Assembly (NCBI GenBank): GCA_029907255.1
Contig: JARYMF010000006.1
Span: 196,426-260,425 of the forward strand
DNA length: 64,000 nt
Direction of reading: 5' to 3'
Origin: Armatimonadota bacterium
GTDB taxonomy: Bacteria > Armatimonadota > UBA5829 > DTJY01
The notes beneath the pieces were generated by a model. That model was not told where the DNA came from. It searched no databases and worked only from the letters and a program-made list of their open reading frames with translations. Shown here one piece after another: positions 25,749 through 33,960 of this stretch (its first letter is position 1; every line of letters starts with the position of its first letter). The position numbers were made by a program, and so were the translations under genes.

Positions 25749-27434
25749 CTCGTTTTTAGCAAATGCGATAAAGTCCTCTATTAGCATAACTCCTATGTCA
25801 CCGCTTTCGCGCTTCCTCACCGATACTTTGCCTGACTCGGCCTCTTTATCGCCAACTATGAGCATGTACGGTATTTTTTGTACCTGGGCTTCACGGATTT
25901 TAAAACCTGTCTTTTCATTTCTTGAATCTACCGATACCCTAAAGCCCGCCTCACTAAGACGACCCGCTACTTTCTCTCCATACTCCAGATGCCTGTCTGC
26001 GATTGGCAACACAATTATCTGTATTGGGGCAAGCCAAAGAGGAAATGCTCCGGCATATTCCTCAATCAGAACACCCATAAATCGTTCAATGGCACCCAAA
26101 GCCGCCCTATGAATCATCACCGGTCGGTGGGGCTTGCCATCCTCGCCGATGTACTCTAGGTCGAAGCGCTCTGGCATCGAGAAATCGAGCTGTATCGTGC
26201 CTAGCTGCCAAGAGCGTCCCATCGAGTCTTTGACGTGAAAGTCAATCTTCGGCCCGTAGAAAGCTCCATCACCTGGGTTTACTTGATAAATTATGTTATT
26301 TGCGCGGAGGGCTTCATGAAGGGCATTCTCCGCAGTCTCCCATATCTCGTCAGAGCCGATGGATTTTTCCGGCCGCGTGCTGAGCTCAATGCGGTAATCT
26401 TTGAATCCATACTTCGCATACGTTGTGCGAATTAGGTCAATGACGCCCGTTATCTCTGACTGTATTTGCTCAGGGCGGCAAAAAATGTGTCCATCGTCAA
26501 TTGTAAAGCTCCGCACTCGGAACAAGCCGGTCAACACTCCCGACAGCTCGTGCCGATGGACAAGCCCTAGTTCGGCATATCTAAGCGGAAGGTCGCGATA
26601 TGATTTTAGCGTTTCCTTGTAAATTAGAATTGCACCAGGGCAATTCATTGGCTTAACTGCATAGGTCTGGTCATCTATCTCAAGGAAATACATGTTATCG
26701 CGATATGTTTCCCAATGGCCGCTCTGGCGCCAAAGTGATTCGTTTAAGATCATTGGTGTGCGAATTTCTAGATATCCGCGCTTTTGATGTTCTTGCCGCC
26801 AAAAATCAATAATCTGGTTATAGACAATTGCTCCTTTTGGATGCCAGAAAGGAAATCCCGGGCCTTCCTCATGGAAACTGAAAAGGTCAAGGTCTTTACC
26901 AATCTTTCGATGGTCGCGTTTCTTAGCTTCCTCAAGGCGCTTTAAATATTCATCCAGCTCCTGCTGGGTAGGAAACGCTGTACCATAGATGCGTTGTAGC
27001 ATTGGATTCTTTGAATTGCCACGCCAATAAGCTCCTGCAACGCTAAGAAGCTTGAAAGCCTTCACCAAACCAGTGCTTGGAAGATGAGGACCACGGCACA
27101 AATCGACAAAAGACCCCTGGCTGTAGATGGTGACAACAGGTTCTTCGATTTCACGAAGAAGATCAAGCTTGTAGGGCTCATCAGCAAAAAGGCTAAAAGC
27201 CTCTTCCTTTGATATTTCCTTTTTCTCGAACGGAAGATCCGCTGCGATAATCTCGCGCATTCGGGCCTCAATTTTCTCTAAGTCTTCCGGCGAGAAACCA
27301 CCTTTGCGGTCGAAATCATAATAAAAGCCGTCCTCTATTGCGGGCCCGATTCCAAGCTTGACCTCAGGATAAAGTTCTTTCACTGCTTGTGCCAGTATAT
27401 GCGCTGCACTATGTCTCAACGTAAGAGGATCCAC
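25737..27434 (-). CDS. thrS: threonyl-tRNA synthetase without TGS domain
   Basis: I choose the GTG at 27434 because GAGAGG lies 6 nt upstream and the protein then begins DPLTLRHSAAHILAQAV; a TTG 36 bp earlier has no ribosome site. Either way the ~60-residue N-terminal TGS domain is absent. The editing domain has HSAAHILAQAV and LCRGPHLP, and the catalytic core has MNCPGAI, RYAELGLVHRHELSG and LFRVRSFTIDDGHIFC with the zinc ligands, followed by the anticodon-binding domain. It charges tRNA-Thr. The length is 565 residues against about 640 in most bacteria. A promoter is predicted 89 bp upstream. Confidence 0.94.
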   Translation of the reverse strand: MDPLTLRHSAAHILAQAVKELYPEVKLGIGPAIEDGFYYDFDRKGGFSPEDLEKIEARMREIIAADLPFEKKEISKEEAFSLFADEPYKLDLLREIEEPVVTIYSQGSFVDLCRGPHLPSTGLVKAFKLLSVAGAYWRGNSKNPMLQRIYGTAFPTQQELDEYLKRLEEAKKRDHRKIGKDLDLFSFHEEGPGFPFWHPKGAIVYNQIIDFWRQEHQKRGYLEIRTPMILNESLWRQSGHWETYRDNMYFLEIDDQTYAVKPMNCPGAILIYKETLKSYRDLPLRYAELGLVHRHELSGVLTGLFRVRSFTIDDGHIFCRPEQIQSEITGVIDLIRTTYAKYGFKDYRIELSTRPEKSIGSDEIWETAENALHEALRANNIIYQVNPGDGAFYGPKIDFHVKDSMGRSWQLGTIQLDFSMPERFDLEYIGEDGKPHRPVMIHRAALGAIERFMGVLIEEYAGAFPLWLAPIQIIVLPIADRHLEYGEKVAGRLSEAGFRVSVDSRNEKTGFKIREAQVQKIPYMLIVGDKEAESGKVSVRKRESGDIGVMLIEDFIAFAKNELTN

Positions 27435-27479
27435 TTTGCACCTCTCATCAACCAAGTAAGGAAATTCCAAAAGACCAAT

Positions 27480-27517
27480 AGGTAATTATGGGCATCCTTT
27501 CTATTACCTAATTACCT
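27480..27517. repeat. inverted repeat in the thrS leader
   Basis: AGGTAATTA (27480-27488) and TAATTACCT (27509-27517) form a perfect 9-bp stem with a 20-nt loop ahead of thrS. I looked for T-box landmarks and did not see them. The stem could affect thrS translation. Confidence 0.4.
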
Positions 27518-27522
27518 TAGAG

Positions 27523-27551
27523 ATGATACAGGATTCTTCAGAGATTTGCAA
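27523..27551 (-). promoter_or_regulatory. probable promoter of thrS
   Basis: TTGCAA (27546-27551) and TATCAT (27523-27528) on the minus strand lie 17 bp apart. Both are one or two bases off consensus. Confidence 0.45.
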
Positions 27552-27552
27552 A

Positions 27553-27768
27553 TTACGCATGCGGGTAACGCCGCAAACTATTGAATAATCGGGCAATATC
27601 GCCAATCCGACCAAATATGGCGGTAATAAAGGAAACAACATTGCTAAAAATATCTAGGCTTATCATTTTAAGTCGGTTTTCTTCCAAACATCCACATACA
27701 CAGCATCTCCTACCCCGAAGAATAAGCTTTTGATCCTTTCTTCTCATCGTCCTATCCTTGAACACCAT
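27553..27768 (-). CDS. small basic hypothetical protein
   Basis: A 71-residue frame starts at an ATG that overlaps the mscS stop (TGATG). It has a basic N-terminal half (RKDQKLILRGRR) with the cysteine cluster CCVCGC, then an amphipathic or membrane-like helix FSNVVSFITAIFGRIGDIARL. No family is recognised. The coupled start argues for it, the low complexity of the first half against. Confidence 0.4.
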   Translation of the reverse strand: MVFKDRTMRRKDQKLILRGRRCCVCGCLEENRLKMISLDIFSNVVSFITAIFGRIGDIARLFNSLRRYPHA

Positions 27769-28592
27769 CAAACTAAATTGATTTCGCCAGCAGAAGCCTT
27801 CTCCAGAATGCGCTCACGTAGAGCGGTTTGCAACGACTCCTGATAGCCTGGCTTTACGGCACCGGTAATGCGAATAGTAACTTTAGACGCATCTATGGCT
27901 GTAATCCCGTCAGCACGCGGCGGAGTGACAACGCCTTCAACCTCATCCGCAACCCTTCTGCCCAATTCATTTATCAAAGACCGTACCATCTCAAGATTGG
28001 AATTCGAAGCAATGTTAACATCCAACGACACTTGTATCGTCCCGCGGGAATGGTTAGTTACTAGAGTTACATCGCCATTTGAGATAAATACAAGCTTGCC
28101 AACATCGTCGCGAATTTTAGTGACTCGCATACCGAGCTCCTCAACCAAACCCGAGATGTTGCCGATGGTAACATAATCGCCAACTGCATACTGATTTTCC
28201 AAAACTATAAAGAAGCCAGAAATAACATCGCGAACAAGCCTTTGGGCACCAAAACCTATTGCCAAACCAGCGACTCCAGCGGTTGTGAGCACAGGAGCAA
28301 TGTTAACCTTGAAGACCTCCAGGACCATTACACCTGCTATAAAGATTAGGACATAAGAAATCACACTCTTAACGAGAGTACCGAGCGTTTTTGCACGTGC
28401 AATCGTTTCCGGTGTCGGTCCTTTGGTTTCGCGCTGAGTTATCACTTGAATCACGCGTTCAACAAACTTGTTAACCACAGCGCGAATTAATAGAAAGATA
28501 ACTACTATCTTAACCACGGCCAAAGTGGAGGGAACAATCTTGTGTGCCGCAGTCCTCCAAAACTCAGCAATAAACAGCAGATCCCAATTCAT
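27768..28592 (-). CDS. MscS-family mechanosensitive channel
   Basis: I start at the ATG at 28592 because a promoter with a -10 at 28634-28639 lies just upstream, inside a longer open frame, and AGAGG precedes this ATG. The 274-residue protein has a short N-terminal segment, two or three transmembrane helices (about 15-100), and the pore helix and beta domain with GVAGLAIGFGAQRLVRDVIS and YAVGDYVTIG, hallmarks of MscS. Such channels open under membrane tension to release solutes during osmotic downshock. The C-terminal alpha/beta domain is short. It reads away from the tonB cluster. Confidence 0.9.
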   Translation of the reverse strand: MNWDLLFIAEFWRTAAHKIVPSTLAVVKIVVIFLLIRAVVNKFVERVIQVITQRETKGPTPETIARAKTLGTLVKSVISYVLIFIAGVMVLEVFKVNIAPVLTTAGVAGLAIGFGAQRLVRDVISGFFIVLENQYAVGDYVTIGNISGLVEELGMRVTKIRDDVGKLVFISNGDVTLVTNHSRGTIQVSLDVNIASNSNLEMVRSLINELGRRVADEVEGVVTPPRADGITAIDASKVTIRITGAVKPGYQESLQTALRERILEKASAGEINLV

Positions 28593-28942
28593 ACCTTGAA
28601 CACCTCTGGCGGAGCTTTCAATAGCCAAAACGGATTGTAACAATTTTCCTTTAGATATGCAAAAGCAGGGGCTACTCCAAGGCACGAGCGTCAGGAGTTA
28701 CACTGAATGCTAGTTTGCAGTTAACCGATAATAAACATGTGAAATGTGTTTTAAGAATTTGCCAAAATTTTTTGCCCCCGTCGACTCTGAATCTCTCCTT
28801 GGAGGCTGAGGCTTCTCTCGGTCTTCGCCGATAATTATAAAATAGCAGTTTACGTCTTTTGAAGACACAGCATGGAGACATCTTATGGGACGATTTGGTG
28901 GGCTTGCGCTTCCACCTTTAAAAGCGAGGAGGAAAAAACTTC
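28593..28942. other. divergent intergenic region, mscS / exbB
   Basis: Of this 350-bp region the mscS promoter occupies 28634-28662. Towards exbB there is A+T-rich DNA with a TATAAA at 28836-28841 lacking a good -35 partner, so a promoter for the exbB cluster is likely but not assigned. Short frames here show no family resemblance. Confidence 0.5.
28634..28662 (-). promoter_or_regulatory. sigma70 promoter of mscS
   Basis: TTGCAT (28657-28662) and TACAAT (28634-28639) on the minus strand are 17 bp apart. The start of transcription would fall about 35 nt before the chosen mscS ATG. Confidence 0.72.
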
Positions 28943-29602
28943 ATGATTTGGTTTGTTGACGCATTCAATTTCCTGTGCAAGGGCGGCCCCGTAATGATTC
29001 CACTAATAGCCTGCTCAATAATCTCAGTAGCAGTAATGATTGAGCGCTTTATACGCCTAAGGAATGCAGGAGCCGACCCTGACGAACTAATGGAACGCAT
29101 TGAAAAATGCCTTGCTCTTGGCAAGGGCTCAGATGCAGTCAACCTTTGCCGAACCGTCGGCACCCCTTTAGCGGAAATGCTCGCCCGAGGGCTTGAATGT
29201 CGTGGAATAGGATCACGGCAAGCTGAGAAATGCATGGAGGAGTATGCTCTCAGAATGACTCCAAATTTGTTTTGCCGGCTACCTATCCTAGACACAATAA
29301 TCACAATTGCTCCTCTCTTGGGATTGCTAGGAACAGTCACCGGTATGATACGCTCATTCCACGTAATATCCACTAAGTCGGGCATTGGAACGCCTACTGC
29401 AATCACCGGCGGCGTCGCCGAGGCTTTGATTGCCACTGCAACGGGCCTTGCCATTGCAATTGCCACCCTTATTGGCTACAACTACTTAACTGAAAAAGCC
29501 AAGGCATTGGTTAGCGACATGGAGATATACGGAACACGCTTAGTTAATATCCTGTCAGCCGGCGAGGAGGACCAGCATGAGGCTAAAGCGCTTCGAGCCT
29601 AA
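28943..29602 (+). CDS. exbB: ExbB/TolQ/MotA proton channel family protein
   Basis: The 219-residue protein has three hydrophobic helices and the family block FCRLPILDTIITIAPLLGLLGTVTGMI, here reported as LDTIITIAPLLGLLGTVTGM, followed by the conserved ITGGVAEALIATATGLAIAI. With ExbD it makes the proton-driven stator energising TonB or Tol systems. An AGGAGG ribosome site precedes the ATG. It overlaps exbD by 26 bp and is followed by a TonB-type protein, so it belongs to an ExbB-ExbD-TonB set; TolQ or AglQ-like use cannot be ruled out. Confidence 0.9.
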   Translation: MIWFVDAFNFLCKGGPVMIPLIACSIISVAVMIERFIRLRNAGADPDELMERIEKCLALGKGSDAVNLCRTVGTPLAEMLARGLECRGIGSRQAEKCMEEYALRMTPNLFCRLPILDTIITIAPLLGLLGTVTGMIRSFHVISTKSGIGTPTAITGGVAEALIATATGLAIAIATLIGYNYLTEKAKALVSDMEIYGTRLVNILSAGEEDQHEAKALRA

Positions 29603-29990
29603 GAGGGCAAGGATTGAGATCGTGCCGATGATAGACACGATCTTCTTTCTTCTCGTTTTCTTTATGATTGCCTCGCTGGCAATGACCACAATGAAAGGCA
29701 TGCCAGTAAACCTACCGAAGTCAAGCACGGCTCAAGATAGGTCTATGGTGAAGACCGTTGTCACCATAACTGCAACTGGCAAATTCTATGTGGACAAGCG
29801 CCCTGTTCCATTCGCGCTTATCCAACCAACTTTGAGGGAGAAACTGAAAGAGAATCCCAAAATGGTTGTTGTAATCAATTGCGACAAGAGCCGCAATTGG
29901 GGCGATGGAATCGAGGTGATGGATGAAGCAAAAAAGGCAGGCGCTGAAATCATCACCATCGCCACAGAACCAAAGATTGAGAAAAAGTAA
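29577..29990 (+). CDS. exbD: ExbD/TolR family protein
   Basis: At 137 residues with a single N-terminal transmembrane helix, this is a typical ExbD. The helix carries PMIDTIFFLLVFFMI with the essential Asp of the proton path, followed by a periplasmic domain (VVTITATGKFYVDKRPVPFA). The ATG has GAGGAGG upstream and lies inside exbB, ensuring coupled translation. It ends 1 bp before the TonB-like gene. Confidence 0.92.
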   Translation: MRLKRFEPKRARIEIVPMIDTIFFLLVFFMIASLAMTTMKGMPVNLPKSSTAQDRSMVKTVVTITATGKFYVDKRPVPFALIQPTLREKLKENPKMVVVINCDKSRNWGDGIEVMDEAKKAGAEIITIATEPKIEKK

Positions 29991-29991
29991 T

Positions 29992-31026
29992 ATGCGCGAT
30001 CGGTTGCTTACATACGCAATTGCTGCTTCGATTGGAATTCATCTTGCCATTCTTGGTTTGGTTGGCAAAACATCGGCCGCCCGCCCGATTGAAATCGAAG
30101 ACCTTAAGCTAGTTCGAGTAGAGGTTGTTGACATCCCAGAGAATGTGAAAGTTTCAGAGCCGCAGGACATCAAAACTGCACCTAAACTCAAACCAACCGA
30201 GTCTGAACACTTATCACTCCCACCGCCAGAAAAGATACCATTAGCACCGCCAGCAAAGCCAAAACCAAAGCCAGGTAAACAGCCTACATATCAAGAGACT
30301 AGAAAAAAGGCGCCAATTTCTGGATACTCTCCTGGCTCAACCATTGCTTCTAATAAACCGCCGGGCGATCCGGGCGGGGACTTGAACTTCGGCTCACCAA
30401 GCCATCATGGCGATATCAACATTGGACCAAGTGGCCAGACACCTGTTGGATGGGTTCCTGGAAACCCAGGCGGCAAGGGCATAGGTTCAGGCAGTGGAGA
30501 AGGTGTTGGAAAACCAGAACCCATACCGAATGCGACGCCAGGTCCTGGTCAAGAACCAAACCCAGCGCCACCACCTCCACCGCCGCCACCCCCTCCACCG
30601 CCACCCGACATAGACGTAAAGGTATGCGCCGAATCTGGAATGCTGCCAGGCCCATACTGCGAAAAAACAGTGATTAAGTCATTTAGGCCTGGCAAAGAAC
30701 CAACTTCAATTTGCACAATCTGCAAGCCAAAACATATCTCAACCCTGGCCGACAGGGCTGAGCCAGAACTGGTCAGCGGGCCAAAGCGTCCAAAATACCC
30801 TCCATCAGCCAGGGACCAAGGAATCGAGGGCTCCGTAACAGTCGAGTATACCATCAACACAGAAGGCAATGTTGTGGGCGTGAAGGTTACAAAATCTTCC
30901 GGCAGCATCGAACTTGACCGCGCGGCGACCGAAACCGTCCAAAGTCGAAAATATAAGCCCGCCGTTCAGGGCGGCATTCCTCGAAACTTTCGCAAACGGG
31001 AAACTTTCCACTTTGCACTGGATTAA
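29992..31026 (+). CDS. tonB: TonB-like energy transducer with PBP-type Cys motif
   Basis: I start at the ATG at 29992, two bases after the exbD stop; the protein then begins with a short basic stretch and the anchor helix YAIAASIGIHLAILGLV. A long Pro/Lys linker (about 60-200), including a run of 14 prolines, spans the periplasm. The C-terminal ~90 residues (YPPSARDQGIEGSVTVEYTI to the end) are a TonB C-terminal domain. Between them lies VKVCAESGMLPGPYC followed by CTICKPKH, a four-Cys motif like that at the C-terminus of some class A penicillin-binding proteins. TonB transmits the proton force from ExbBD to outer-membrane receptors. Confidence 0.88.
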   Translation: MRDRLLTYAIAASIGIHLAILGLVGKTSAARPIEIEDLKLVRVEVVDIPENVKVSEPQDIKTAPKLKPTESEHLSLPPPEKIPLAPPAKPKPKPGKQPTYQETRKKAPISGYSPGSTIASNKPPGDPGGDLNFGSPSHHGDINIGPSGQTPVGWVPGNPGGKGIGSGSGEGVGKPEPIPNATPGPGQEPNPAPPPPPPPPPPPPPDIDVKVCAESGMLPGPYCEKTVIKSFRPGKEPTSICTICKPKHISTLADRAEPELVSGPKRPKYPPSARDQGIEGSVTVEYTINTEGNVVGVKVTKSSGSIELDRAATETVQSRKYKPAVQGGIPRNFRKRETFHFALD

Positions 31027-31404
31027 GCTAATCAAGAAGTTCAGTGCTCATCCCATTTTCTATTTATCGCCCATTCATCCTCATAGCCGCAAGACTTGGT
31101 ATGCTTTGAAGAAGCAATCAAAAACTTTGTCAGCACTTCCCGCCATGAGATGTTGTCGCAGATGTGTCCAGCCCATGGGTGAATCCATTTTGCATGCAAA
31201 TTTCTGCTATAATGTCTTAATTATCGGTGATATCGCCGAAGTATTAACTATCTTGACATAGAGCGTTGTTTAGATTTAAAATCATAAGTTGCAATTTTCG
31301 AGCTTTGTCATCTGATATTTGATTGAAAAGCCAAGCGGTTAGGTGCGTAGTTATTTGGTTTACTATCACCGCCAACAGTTTCATAATGTGAAAGGGGATT
31401 CGGA
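31027..31404. other. intergenic region between tonB and rpoZ
   Basis: No gene is supported in this 378-bp stretch. It contains a TATAAT at 31208-31213 lacking a -35, a near-palindrome CGGTGATATCGCCG at 31225-31238, and the rpoZ promoter candidate at 31253. These three elements lie within 75 bp and suggest a regulated start of the rpoZ-dnaJ-prmA transcript. Confidence 0.5.
31253..31281 (+). promoter_or_regulatory. probable promoter of rpoZ-dnaJ-prmA
   Basis: A perfect TTGACA at 31253-31258 is followed after 17 bp by TTAAAA (31276-31281), a weak -10. Transcription would give a leader of about 115 nt before rpoZ. Confidence 0.45.
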
Positions 31405-31851
31405 ATGATATATCCTTCGATAGATGAGCTTGACGCCAAGGTAGGAAGCAAGTATGCACTAGTTATAGCAGTGGCGAAGCGAGCGCGCCAATTGCGGGAG
31501 GGTGCCCAACCGCTGGTGGAAAGCACATCCAAAAATCCGATCACCATTGCTCTTGAAGAAATTGCGGCTGGAAAGATTCGCATTCACAAGCCAACTCCAG
31601 AGGAACAAGCGGCCCGGGAAGAGCAGCTTGCCCTTCCTCGCGAACGCAAGCGTGAAATAGAAGAAGCAGTCGACCTTCTCAGAGCTCCAGTACAAGAAGT
31701 CACTGAAAAGACGGGTGATGAAGAAACATCCCATGAGGAAGAAGGAGAGGAAGGGTTCACTGCTTCGGGCAATGGCTTGTCCAATGTAAATGACCAAGGT
31801 TCATCGGCCGAAATCGGGCTCGAAGAAGAAACCGAAATCGTAGAAGAATAA
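31405..31851 (+). CDS. rpoZ: RNA polymerase omega subunit with long acidic tail
   Basis: The first ~65 residues match omega: [48 protein letters not shown]. Omega helps fold and assemble the beta-prime subunit of RNA polymerase. The ATG has a GGGG-type ribosome site. The protein is 148 residues, and its last ~80 are hydrophilic and strongly acidic (EEEGEEGF, then [13 protein letters not shown]), well beyond the usual 70-90 residue length. It is followed 69 bp later by dnaJ, an uncommon pairing. Confidence 0.88.
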   Translation: MIYPSIDELDAKVGSKYALVIAVAKRARQLREGAQPLVESTSKNPITIALEEIAAGKIRIHKPTPEEQAAREEQLALPRERKREIEEAVDLLRAPVQEVTEKTGDEETSHEEEGEEGFTASGNGLSNVNDQGSSAEIGLEEETEIVEE

Positions 31852-31920
31852 TACTCGTAGGACTTACAAGAACAAGCCTCAAAATAACTTAAGCACACGT
31901 TGAGTAACTAAACAACCAAG

Positions 31921-33060
31921 ATGCCTGTGAAAAGAGATTACTATGAGGTATTGGGAGTTGACCGCGGGGTATCTCAGGAAGAAATCAAAAAGGCATACCG
32001 ACGGTTAGCTCGCCAATACCATCCAGATGTAAATAAGGGCGACTCGAACGCCGAGGAAATCTTCAAGGAAATCAACGAAGCCTATGACGTCCTGAGCGAC
32101 CCAAAGAAGCGCGAGATATATGACCGGTATGGTCATCAAGGGCTAAATGGCCGCTTCTCAGGGTCTGGACCTGGGTTTGGATTTGAGGACTTCGGCATAG
32201 GTGGATTTGGCGATATCTTCGATTTGTTCTTTGGCTCAGGCATGAGAACAGAACAACATCGAAGATCAACCGCCGAACCTGGCGCCGACCTTCAATATGA
32301 ACTTGAGATTACCCTGGAGGAAGCTGCCACTGGCGTTGAACGCGTATTCCGACTATCAAGAATGGAACGATGCGAAGCCTGTAATGGGGCTGGGTATCCA
32401 CAAGGCAGTTCGCCAGGGATATGCCCTGACTGTGGTGGCACTGGCAAGATAGAACATCGTCGCTCAACAATACTTGGGTATATCTCATCGGTAAGCACAT
32501 GCTCCCGATGCCGGGGCACAGGTGAGATACTTACGAACCCTTGTCGCGATTGCGGCGGCCAGGGGCGCATTCGCCAGACGAGTGAGCAAACTGTTCACAT
32601 ACCGGCCGGTGTTGAAAACGGCTCTCGAATCAGAATCCGTGGGGCTGGCGACGCAGGCATTCGAGGCGGGCGACCGGGAGATCTGTACGTAATAGTCTAC
32701 ATCAAGCCTCACAACATATTTGAGCGTCGGGGGGACGATATCATTTGCGAGGTTCCCATAAGCTTCGTTCAAGCCGCGCTTGGTGATACGATTGAGGTGC
32801 CAGTGCTTGGCGGAACTACTACTCTGCGCATTCCGCAGGGAACCCAACCAGGACAGGTTTTCAAACTTGATGGCAGGGGTATGCCTAATCTTGATACAGG
32901 TCGGCGGGGCGACGAACACGTGGTTATCAAAGTAACAATCCCAACTGAGCTTTCGGCCCAGCAGAAAGAATTGCTCGAGCAGTTCGCTCAGTTGAGCGGG
33001 ATCTCGGTGGAAAACAGCCGAGGCAAAGGCTTATTTAGAAAAAGACAACGAAAGAAGTAG
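31921..33060 (+). CDS. dnaJ: chaperone DnaJ
   Basis: A complete type I (class A) Hsp40 of 379 residues: J domain at 1-70 with the H34-P35-D36 motif, a Gly/Phe-rich linker ([20 protein letters not shown]), four zinc-finger repeats ([32 protein letters not shown]) and the C-terminal substrate-binding domain. It stimulates DnaK. No ribosome site is obvious before the ATG, so coupling to rpoZ is possible. DnaJ is here apart from the hrcA-grpE cluster at 59-63 kb, and dnaK is in neither place. Confidence 0.96.
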   Translation: MPVKRDYYEVLGVDRGVSQEEIKKAYRRLARQYHPDVNKGDSNAEEIFKEINEAYDVLSDPKKREIYDRYGHQGLNGRFSGSGPGFGFEDFGIGGFGDIFDLFFGSGMRTEQHRRSTAEPGADLQYELEITLEEAATGVERVFRLSRMERCEACNGAGYPQGSSPGICPDCGGTGKIEHRRSTILGYISSVSTCSRCRGTGEILTNPCRDCGGQGRIRQTSEQTVHIPAGVENGSRIRIRGAGDAGIRGGRPGDLYVIVYIKPHNIFERRGDDIICEVPISFVQAALGDTIEVPVLGGTTTLRIPQGTQPGQVFKLDGRGMPNLDTGRRGDEHVVIKVTIPTELSAQQKELLEQFAQLSGISVENSRGKGLFRKRQRKK

Positions 33061-33071
33061 GCTGAAATATC

Positions 33072-33938
33072 ATGCGTTGGGCCGAAATAGAAGTCCAAAC
33101 CAACGTGACGGCTCAAGAAGCCGTCGAAGCGATAATGTTTGAGAACGGATGCGGCGGCTTAGCCATTCAAGGTGAAACCCCTGTTTTCATTAAATGCTAC
33201 CTCCCAGTTGATGACCGGTTAGAAGAACGCATTTCCAACATCCAAAGTGGCATAACAAATCTCACCAAGTTTGGGCTCGACCCAGCTCCAGCCGAAATTA
33301 CTATCAAATATGCCGAAGAACAAGAATGGGCAGAGGCGTGGCGTCAGTTTTTCCGCACAACCCGAATTGGAAAGCATATAGTCATTAAACCCCCCTGGGA
33401 AAAATTTAATCCCGAACCTGGCGATGTCGTGATTGAAATCGAGGCAGGCATGGCATTTGGAACAGGGCAACACCCAACTACTCGTATGAGCCTTGAAGCT
33501 CTTGAGAAGCGCATTCGGCGATGCATGACTGTCGTAGATTTTGGTACTGGTTCGGGAATCTTGGCGATTGCAGCGGCGAAGCTAGGCGCCTGCCTTGTAA
33601 TCGCATTCGACATAGACGAGCTAGCCGTCCGAGCAGCAAGGGAAAACGTCCAACGTAATAACGAAGAAGAGCATATCGAGGTCCACCAAACTGACAACTT
33701 AGGGTTCATTCAAAATACTGTTGACCTAATCACGGCAAACATAGTAGCCGAAACTATCATAAAAAACGCGCCTGACATCGCCCGCGTGCTTCGCAGGGGC
33801 GGCATCCTGATTGCCTCAGGTATTGTAGACGAGAAATCGGCAGACGTCGAACGCGCACTTCGAAATGAAGGTTTTGACATAGCGGAGATCCTCAAAGATG
33901 GCGAATGGGCAACTTTGGTAGCACATAAAGCCAGCTAA
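33072..33938 (+). CDS. prmA: ribosomal protein L11 methyltransferase
   Basis: The 288-residue enzyme has the N-terminal L11-recognition domain and the SAM-dependent methyltransferase core with DFGTGSGILAIAAAKLG, IAFDIDELAVRAARENV and ADLITANIVAETI-like NxxA motif (read here as DLITANIVAETI). PrmA trimethylates L11. It starts 11 bp after dnaJ; dnaJ-prmA is a common pair across bacteria. Confidence 0.95.
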   Translation: MRWAEIEVQTNVTAQEAVEAIMFENGCGGLAIQGETPVFIKCYLPVDDRLEERISNIQSGITNLTKFGLDPAPAEITIKYAEEQEWAEAWRQFFRTTRIGKHIVIKPPWEKFNPEPGDVVIEIEAGMAFGTGQHPTTRMSLEALEKRIRRCMTVVDFGTGSGILAIAAAKLGACLVIAFDIDELAVRAARENVQRNNEEEHIEVHQTDNLGFIQNTVDLITANIVAETIIKNAPDIARVLRRGGILIASGIVDEKSADVERALRNEGFDIAEILKDGEWATLVAHKAS

Positions 33939-33960
33939 CTCTTAACATAGGAGGCCAACA

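Noticed and set aside
27471-27552. T-box riboswitch before thrS
   Set aside because: No T-box or specifier loop landmarks; only a simple inverted repeat is present.
28672-28881. A 69-residue frame between mscS and exbB
   Set aside because: It overlaps the mscS promoter, has no ribosome site and no family resemblance.
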